From Leptolyngbya sp. SIO4C1 (GTDB taxonomy: Bacteria > Cyanobacteriota > Cyanobacteriia > Phormidesmidales > Phormidesmidaceae), in contig JAAHIA010000041.1 in assembly GCA_010671975.1 (NCBI GenBank), positions 1 to 18,032 of the forward strand: DNA of 18,032 nt. The letters are read 5' to 3'. The notes under the pieces were generated by a model that ran no database searches, had not been told where the DNA came from, and saw only the letters and a program-made list of their open reading frames with translations. Made by a program: the position numbers and the translations under genes. Shown piece after piece: positions 13,120 through 18,032 of the stretch (position 1 is the stretch's first letter; each line of letters opens with the position of its first letter).

Positions 13120-15522
13120 CTAAAATGGCCACTGCCAGTCGCGCATCGCCTGCTGGTCGATACCGTTTGTCGTGGCATAGTCTAGATGATCGATAATCTG
13201 ATTCTGCATTCGCTCTTTCACATAGGCGGCAGCAGAGCCCAGCTTGGGCACGCGATTGATCACATCAATCACGAGGTTAAACCGATCAATCTGATTGCGA
13301 ATCGCCAGCTCTAGCGGCGTGTTGATGTTGCCTTTCTCTTTATAGCCGCGTACGTGAATCCGATCCTGGTTGCTGCGACGGTAGACCAGCTTGTGGATCA
13401 GCCAGGGATAGCCGTGGAAGTTGAAAATCACCGGCTTGTCTTTAGTAAAGAGCGAGTCAAAGTCGCGATCGCTCAGCCCGTGCGGATGCTCGCTCTCAGA
13501 AATCAGCTTGTAAAGATCCACCACATTGACAAAGCGCACCTTCAGCCAGGGAAACTCCTCGCGCAGGATGGCCGTGGCCGCCAGCGATTCCATGGTTGGA
13601 ATGTCGCCACAGCAGGCCATAATTACGTCTGGGTCGTCTGGCTCCTTACCGCAGTCGTCATTGCTAGCCCAGTCCCAAATGCCAATCCCTTTTGTACAGT
13701 GCTTAACCGCCTGCTCCATCGTGAGATACTGCAGGTGGGGCTGCTTGTCTGCAATAATCACATTTACATAGTCTTTACTGCGCAGGCAGTGATCGGCTAC
13801 TGAGAGCAGGCAGTTGGCATCGGGCGGCAGATAGATGCGGGTCACATCTGGACTTTTGTTCGTCACTAGGTCGATAAAGCCAGGGTCCTGGTGGCTAAAG
13901 CCGTTGTGGTCCTGTCGCCACACCACCGAAGAGAGTAAAATATTCAGCGAAGAAATCGACGCCCGCCAGGGCACCTCATTCTTGCAAATGTCTAACCATT
14001 TCGCATGCTGGTTAAACATCGAGTCAACCACGTGAATAAATGCCTCGTAGCTGTGGAAAAGGCCATGTCGCCCGGTCAGCAGATAGCCCTCCAGCCAGCC
14101 CTGCAGCGTATGCTCGCTGAGCATTTCCATCACTCGCCCGTCGCGAGCTAGCTCGCCGCCGTCAAGGTCTTCGGGCAAAAGATCGGCCATCCAGGTTTTC
14201 TTCGTTACCTCATAGACCGCACTTAGCCGATTGGAGGCCGTTTCATCTGGCCCAAACAGGCGGAAGTTGGTCATATTCTGGGCAATCACATCGCGCAAAA
14301 ACTCGCCGAGCACGCCGGTATTGCCCACAATCGCCTTGCCCGGCGCTTCCATCTCGACTGCATAGTGGCGAAAATCAGGTAGATTCAAATCGCGGCGCAG
14401 CAGCCCACCGTTGGCCACCGGGTTGGCGCTCATGCGGCGAGTGCCCGTGGGCGCGAGCGCCTTAAGCTCAGGAATCAGCTTGCCAGCGTCGTCAAACAGC
14501 TCCTCGGGCCGATAGCTGCGCAGCCAGTTTTCCAACAGCCGCAGATGCTCTGGGTTCTTATGCACGTTGCTGGTTGGCACTTGATGCGCCCGCCAGAAAT
14601 TTTCCACCTTATGTCCATCTACCGACTCTGGCCCGGTCCAGCCCTTGGGCGTGCGCAGAATGATCATCGGCCAGCGAGGGCGCTGCGCCTGGCTTGAGCG
14701 TCTAGCGTCCTGCTGAATCTGGCGAATCTCGGTGATGCAGGTCTCTAGCACCTCGGCCATCCGCTGATGGGTCGGCATTGGGTCTTCGCCAGCCACCACA
14801 TAGGGATGATAGCCATAGCCGCGAAACAGCAGCTCTAGCTCCTCATCTGAAATTCGCGACAAAATCGTGGGATTGGCAATCTTGTAGCCATTCAGGTGCA
14901 AAATTGGCAGCACTGCGCCATCGCGAATTGGGTTCAAAAACTTATTAGAATGCCAGGCCGTGGCTAGCGGTCCGGTCTCTGCTTCACCATCGCCCACCAC
15001 GGCTGCGGTGATCAGATCGGGCTGGTCATAGACCGAACCGTAGGCGTGAGAAAGGCTGTAGCCCAGCTCGCCCCCTTCATGGATAGAGCCTGGCGTCTCT
15101 GGCGTACAGTGGCTGCCAATATGGCCTGGAAAGGAAAACTGCTTGAAGAACTTCTGTAGCCCTTTAGCATCTTCGCTCTTGTTTGGATAAATCTCTGAGT
15201 AGGTGCCTTCGAGATAGACCGGACCGAGCACGCCCGGCGCCCCGTGGCCGGGGCCGGCTATATAGATCATATTGAGATCGTACTTTTTAATTAGCCGGTT
15301 GAGATGCACATAGATAAAGCTGAGACCGGGGCTGCTGCCCCAGTGACCGAGCAGACGCTGCTTCACATGGTGCGACTGCAGCGGTGCTTTTAGCAGCGGA
15401 TTGTCTTGTAAGTAGATCATGCCGACGGCCAGGTAGTTGCAGGCGCGCCAATAGGCATTGAGCTTTTGCAGCTCATCGTCAGCTAGCGGGCTGTGGATAT
15501 CTAGAGCGGCAGCTTGAGTCAT
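13120..15522 (-). CDS. xfp: Xylulose-5-phosphate/fructose-6-phosphate phosphoketolase
   Basis: Thiamine-diphosphate enzyme that splits xylulose-5-phosphate (and usually fructose-6-phosphate) with phosphate into acetyl-phosphate plus glyceraldehyde-3-phosphate or erythrose-4-phosphate. It bypasses the carbon loss of pyruvate decarboxylation. Full length at 800 residues. Motifs: GPGHGAP (90-96), the FPGHIGSHCTPETPGSIHEG block (131-150), the diphosphate/Mg site GDGEAETG (177-184) with downstream LNG N211, and the C-terminal NFHGYPWLIHKL. A GAGGTGA ribosome site lies 8 bases before ATG. It leads a minus-strand unit with ldh 8 bp downstream and a membrane gene after that. Divergent from the 138-residue gene across a 191-bp spacer. 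Nothing looks degraded. Confidence 0.98.
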   Translation of the reverse strand: MTQAAALDIHSPLADDELQKLNAYWRACNYLAVGMIYLQDNPLLKAPLQSHHVKQRLLGHWGSSPGLSFIYVHLNRLIKKYDLNMIYIAGPGHGAPGVLGPVYLEGTYSEIYPNKSEDAKGLQKFFKQFSFPGHIGSHCTPETPGSIHEGGELGYSLSHAYGSVYDQPDLITAAVVGDGEAETGPLATAWHSNKFLNPIRDGAVLPILHLNGYKIANPTILSRISDEELELLFRGYGYHPYVVAGEDPMPTHQRMAEVLETCITEIRQIQQDARRSSQAQRPRWPMIILRTPKGWTGPESVDGHKVENFWRAHQVPTSNVHKNPEHLRLLENWLRSYRPEELFDDAGKLIPELKALAPTGTRRMSANPVANGGLLRRDLNLPDFRHYAVEMEAPGKAIVGNTGVLGEFLRDVIAQNMTNFRLFGPDETASNRLSAVYEVTKKTWMADLLPEDLDGGELARDGRVMEMLSEHTLQGWLEGYLLTGRHGLFHSYEAFIHVVDSMFNQHAKWLDICKNEVPWRASISSLNILLSSVVWRQDHNGFSHQDPGFIDLVTNKSPDVTRIYLPPDANCLLSVADHCLRSKDYVNVIIADKQPHLQYLTMEQAVKHCTKGIGIWDWASNDDCGKEPDDPDVIMACCGDIPTMESLAATAILREEFPWLKVRFVNVVDLYKLISESEHPHGLSDRDFDSLFTKDKPVIFNFHGYPWLIHKLVYRRSNQDRIHVRGYKEKGNINTPLELAIRNQIDRFNLVIDVINRVPKLGSAAAYVKERMQNQIIDHLDYATTNGIDQQAMRDWQWPF

Positions 15523-15713
15523 GATGAGTCACCTCTGCGGTCAGCCAATGTCTTAAGGATGCAGATCGTTTCTTAACGCTGCGTAAAGATTAGAGAATTT
15601 TTTTAGATTTATGACTGCCTTCAACTTGCAGATTTTTAATGCTGATGAACTCTATCAATCGGTAGGTGCAGTCAAACACGCTAAGGTAGGGAAAGCTTGC
15701 TACTTGTTTTGCT

Positions 15714-16130
15714 ATGACTTCACCCGGCCCTCTCGATCAGGATCTCAAGCGCTTAAGGGCACTGCGATCGCACTTGCTTAAGCTCCACAAAGCGCTGTTA
15801 GATTCAGAGCGGGTGCTCTATGAGCGCGAGCACGGGCCTATCAAAAATAGTGGCGAATTCTTCCAGCTGGTGATCAGCCACGATGCCTTTGACTGGCTGC
15901 GACCCATTTCTAAATTTATCGTTCAGATTGACGAATACCTCGACCCAAAAGTTGAGTCAGAAAATCCAGTCGAAGGCGCTGCGATCTTGCTTGAAAAAGC
16001 CCGGCTGATGCTCAAGCCGGCAGAAGCTTCTTCTACGCCGTTAGGCAGCCACTACTTTCAAGCCATTCAGCGCGATCCGAATATTGCCCTGATGCATGCG
16101 GAGATGTCGCAGCTGCTGAGGGAGAGATAG
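15714..16130 (+). CDS. Conserved-looking helical protein, unknown function
   Basis: 138 residues, soluble, mostly helical and charged. An N-terminal helix (DLKRLRALRSHLLKLHKALL) leads to SERVLYEREHGPIKNSGEFF, then LVISHDAFDWLRPISKFIVQIDE (52-74) and a helical C-terminus. I recall similar short bacterial hypotheticals with the pattern LLxSER..YE...G.I....EFFQLV....F.WLRP.S..IV.IDE, but no function. ATG at 15714 is preceded by only a weak AGG-containing region. It is a single gene, divergent from xfp. The DNA after its stop is very purine-rich (16126-16170). No signal peptide, TM segment or known catalytic motif seen. Confidence 0.75.
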   Translation: MTSPGPLDQDLKRLRALRSHLLKLHKALLDSERVLYEREHGPIKNSGEFFQLVISHDAFDWLRPISKFIVQIDEYLDPKVESENPVEGAAILLEKARLMLKPAEASSTPLGSHYFQAIQRDPNIALMHAEMSQLLRER

Positions 16131-16170
16131 AGATGAAGAAGATGGGGGAGATAGGGAGGGGGAGATGTTT
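16126..16170 (+). repeat. Purine-rich G/A tract
   Basis: From the end of the 138-residue gene the plus strand is almost all G and A, with repeated GGGGGAGAT-like words, and is then followed by a C/T-rich stretch near 16180-16207. A comparable C/T tract lies at 11557-11600, after the membrane-protein gene of the xfp unit. Low-complexity DNA, no coding role seen. Confidence 0.55.
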
Positions 16171-16267
16171 GCTGAGAAAGCTCTCCGCGCCTCCCGCTCT
16201 CTATGTCCCTGTGTCTTTCGCGCAGCGCTAACAGTTCACTGAGTGCTGCAGCTGGGAAACTGAGCTA

Positions 16268-17365
16268 TCAGTCTACCTGCGTCAGAGTCTCCCAAAGCGT
16301 GATCATCTCACGCAGGTCGGGGGGCAGGTTCTCCACTTCTAGGTCGATGTAATCGACGCTGGCATAGGGGGTTTGCAAACGAGTGGTTGGATAGTCAGCA
16401 AAGGCGGCTTCGCTCAGGTATCGCAGCCGGTTGAAGTTGTGGAAGCGATGCTGATCGAGCTGGTTGCGAAAATCGTCAACTGCTTCGACCGAGAGCGTTT
16501 TAATCAGTTCGCGAGTGGGCTCATTGCCGCTGAGCGCCTGACTCTGTTCGCGATAGAGCCTGCCGTCGGCCATCAGTATGAGTTTTTGAACAGAACCGGC
16601 TAGATCGCCGCTGAGCTGACTTTGAAAAACAACTTGATCTGCCAAGGTGAGCGTATCGTGTGGAATAAACGACACGAGCAGCGGCTGTTGCGCACCGCTA
16701 GCGGTGTCATTTTGAGCAATCTGTTCGCCGTCTTCACTAAGATGATAGACCCATAGGGTTTGACCATCGGTGATCAGGGTTCTAAAGCCGGCCAGCGCGA
16801 TCGCAGTGCAGGCTTGCTCAGGCGTGTAGACACCGAGACAGCCATCCCAGGTGGCAGACTGCACTTCTAGAATCTGCAAGCGGCTGACGGGCTGATTGAT
16901 CTGCTCGGCCACGGTTTGCAACAGCCGACGGCTTGTATCAGCTGAGAAGACACCGGTGCCAAAATCAGGCGCAGCCACCAGGGGCTCTAGCTTGAGCCGC
17001 TGCCCCGTGCGATCGCTGCGATAGGTCCACATCTGCTGAGCGCTGGCCACCTGGATTTGCCAACCGTTCACCTCGCCGCCTCGGCAGCGTTCGTTGGGTC
17101 GAGCCAGCCCGAGGCACTGATCGGGCCAGACCTTGGGCGTCGCTTCGACCACGCGCACGCTGCTGATAGGAACGTTGAGCCGACTGGCCAGGTCTCGCTG
17201 AACACGGCGCTGGAGCAGCCGCGACGGTGAATTAGTGGAAGTCTGAGCCATCGGCGCAGTCAGTGAACGGGCGGGCTGATCAGGGACAGCCTGGACAGCG
17301 ATCGCAGCGCCGCCTGTGAATACCAACAAACTTGCATAGAGACCCACGGTGCGTAGAGACACCAT
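16268..17365 (-). CDS. Secreted protein with two Trp/Cys-rich repeat domains, unknown function
   Basis: 365 residues from ATG 17365. The N-terminus VSLRTVGLYASLLVFTGGAA is a signal peptide or single membrane anchor. Two related domains follow. The first, ~50-127, has VWPDQCLGLARPNERC, GWQIQVAS and MWTYRSDRTGQRL. The second, ~146-220, has TWDGCLGVYTPEQAC, GFRTLITD and LWVYHLSEDGEQI. Each has a Cys pair (C84/C94 and C176/C186) that could form a disulfide outside the cytoplasm. The C-terminal third (VSFIPHDTLTLADQVVFQ onward) is different and soluble. I do not recognise a named family; cystatin-like fold or protease-inhibitor roles are guesses. Start choice: the frame extends to an ATG at 17488, but ATG 17365 has an AAGGA ribosome site 7 bases upstream and begins the signal peptide directly. 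Long inverted repeats lie just upstream. Confidence 0.8.
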   Translation of the reverse strand: MVSLRTVGLYASLLVFTGGAAIAVQAVPDQPARSLTAPMAQTSTNSPSRLLQRRVQRDLASRLNVPISSVRVVEATPKVWPDQCLGLARPNERCRGGEVNGWQIQVASAQQMWTYRSDRTGQRLKLEPLVAAPDFGTGVFSADTSRRLLQTVAEQINQPVSRLQILEVQSATWDGCLGVYTPEQACTAIALAGFRTLITDGQTLWVYHLSEDGEQIAQNDTASGAQQPLLVSFIPHDTLTLADQVVFQSQLSGDLAGSVQKLILMADGRLYREQSQALSGNEPTRELIKTLSVEAVDDFRNQLDQHRFHNFNRLRYLSEAAFADYPTTRLQTPYASVDYIDLEVENLPPDLREMITLWETLTQVD

Positions 17366-17408
17366 AAACACATCCTTTTTGAAGGGGAATTTTTGAACTA
17401 TTGCGTCT

Positions 17409-17469
17409 GTCAGGTTAGTTAGGACAATGGATATCTCTGAAAGCCTGATGTGACAGCAGCTAACCTGAC
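17409..17469. repeat. 10-bp perfect inverted repeat, 41-base spacer
   Basis: GTCAGGTTAG (17409-17418) and CTAACCTGAC (17460-17469) are perfect reverse complements. They lie 44-104 bases upstream of the start at 17365, in its leader or promoter. The long spacer suits a pair of operator sites or a stem with a large loop. Confidence 0.7.
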
Positions 17470-17471
17470 GC

Positions 17472-17499
17472 GCAATCGACGAATGCATCCGTCGATTGC
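17472..17499. repeat. Perfect 10-bp hairpin upstream of the repeat-domain gene
   Basis: GCAATCGACG (17472-17481) and CGTCGATTGC (17490-17499) are perfect inverted repeats around an 8-base loop. The loop contains the palindrome ATGCAT. No T-run follows on either strand, so a plain intrinsic terminator is unlikely; an operator or RNA structure is more plausible. It sits two bases from the repeat pair at 17409-17469. Confidence 0.75.
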
Positions 17500-17502
17500 T
17501 AT

Positions 17503-17521
17503 AGAAACTGGTAGCGTTTCT
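17503..17521. repeat. Short hairpin between the last two genes
   Basis: AGAAAC (17503-17508) and GTTTCT (17516-17521) flank seven bases. It is 61 bases after the stop of the minus-strand gene at 17582. It may be part of that gene's 3' end; no poly-T follows. Confidence 0.45.
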
Positions 17522-17581
17522 CTAAAGATAGTCAGAACAAATTGACCGTTAGGCAGGGTTACCGAATTTGATACCGAGCGG

Positions 17582-18032
17582 CTACCAGTCTCGGTGCGGT
17601 AGATCTAAGTTGTCTACGATTGTCGCCAGGTGAGGCGCAAACTGTTCTAGGCTGGCCAGATCGGTAAACGTGCCGCTCTCTGCCAGCGGATCGTAGCTGG
17701 TGGTGATGATATATAGATATTGAGCGCTATCAAACATGATGTAGCTGATATAGCGCTCGGCCACCTCACCCGTATCGCGCGTTCCTGTGAAGCCGTAGAC
17801 CAGGCCAGGCAGCCGACCCACCTGAGCTAAAACGGGGGGCTGCGTGGTCACGCTGTACTCAGCGCCATAGGTTGCCAGGCGGTCAGCGCGAATTGTCTCA
17901 TAGTAGTCGTCGATCAGCGTTCTGAGCGCATTCATGATGTCCTCATAGTGCGCCGGGTTGTCATAGACAATCAGCCCCGGTACCAGATCCTGCCTGAGCA
18001 GATCGCTATGAAACTCAGGATACTGTTCGAGA
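17582..18032 (-). CDS. Unknown protein, 3' part only, runs off the right edge
   Basis: The minus-strand frame stays open past the ATG at 17935 to the window end. It adds residues that read LEQYPEFHSDLLRQDLVPGL, then IVYDNPAHYEDI, before that Met. The Met is thus most likely internal and the real start lies beyond 18032. About 149 residues are visible. The C-terminal region reads YISYIMFDSAQYLYIITTSY, then FTDLASLEQFAPHLATIVDNLDLP. This strand-turn-helix ending recalls cyanobacterial secreted or lipoprotein hypotheticals, vaguely PsbP/DUF1795-like, but I cannot assign a family. It is followed on the same strand by the repeat-domain gene, separated by hairpins. Confidence 0.75.
   Translation of the reverse strand, partial: LEQYPEFHSDLLRQDLVPGLIVYDNPAHYEDIMNALRTLIDDYYETIRADRLATYGAEYSVTTQPPVLAQVGRLPGLVYGFTGTRDTGEVAERYISYIMFDSAQYLYIITTSYDPLAESGTFTDLASLEQFAPHLATIVDNLDLPHRDW

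Noticed and set aside
12116..13132. Malate dehydrogenase
   Set aside because: The substrate-discriminating residue is Gln rather than Arg, which favours lactate dehydrogenase.
13354..13803. 149-residue plus-strand frame antisense to xfp
   Set aside because: It mirrors conserved phosphoketolase sequence; no independent evidence.
1..18032. CRISPR, prophage, insertion sequence, tRNA or defence island
   Set aside because: No regularly spaced repeat array, transposase, integrase, phage structural gene, tRNA cloverleaf or defence-type gene was seen on either strand.

Overview
The window reads as chromosomal DNA of a cyanobacterium, probably a filamentous Leptolyngbya/Phormidesmis-like lineage (the lineage is inference). 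By eye I find at least 15 copies of the cyanobacterial HIP1 octamer GCGATCGC. The gene set fits: a zeta-carotene isomerase of plant/cyanobacterial type, a VTE6-type phytyl-phosphate kinase, an OprB-like porin end, a thioredoxin with a CGLC active site, a PIN-PhoH ATPase and several small cyanobacterial-looking proteins. There is no rRNA, tRNA, CRISPR array, transposase, integrase or phage gene.

Layout. Positions 1-421 hold the 3' part of a porin gene; its first ~100 bases are inverted relative to the rest, so the gene is broken or mis-assembled. A FAD-dependent urate hydroxylase (hpxO-like) follows at 468-1631. A 49-residue protein is encoded on the minus strand at 1794-1943 and ends in a clear terminator. 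It is followed by ~720 bp of non-coding DNA with tandem repeats, a Fur-like palindrome and a relic of a C/G-block inverted-repeat element. A universal stress protein (2664-3206) overlaps tail-to-tail with a large RCK/TrkA-N protein carrying an internal two-helix potassium-channel-like pore. A small cysteine-rich protein lies divergent from ribD. Thioredoxin, zeta-carotene isomerase and the DUF92/VTE6 kinase follow on the minus strand, then phoH-like on the plus strand.

The second half contains a secreted peptidoglycan-binding protein and, on the minus strand, a compact operon running phosphoketolase (xfp), L-lactate dehydrogenase (ldh) and a five-helix membrane protein. xfp and ldh sit nearly end to start, which suggests linked carbon overflow or fermentation: phosphoketolase cleaves sugar phosphates to acetyl-phosphate and LDH disposes of reducing power as lactate. 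The window closes with an unknown 138-residue protein, a secreted protein with two copies of a Trp/Cys domain preceded by nested inverted repeats, and the 3' part of an unknown gene that runs off the right edge.

This is mostly ordinary core and accessory cyanobacterial DNA. The points most worth a second look are the inverted porin segment, the RCK-pore-RCK protein with a diverged selectivity filter, the xfp-ldh operon and the nested inverted repeats at 17409-17499. I see no convincing new multi-gene defence or mobile system.
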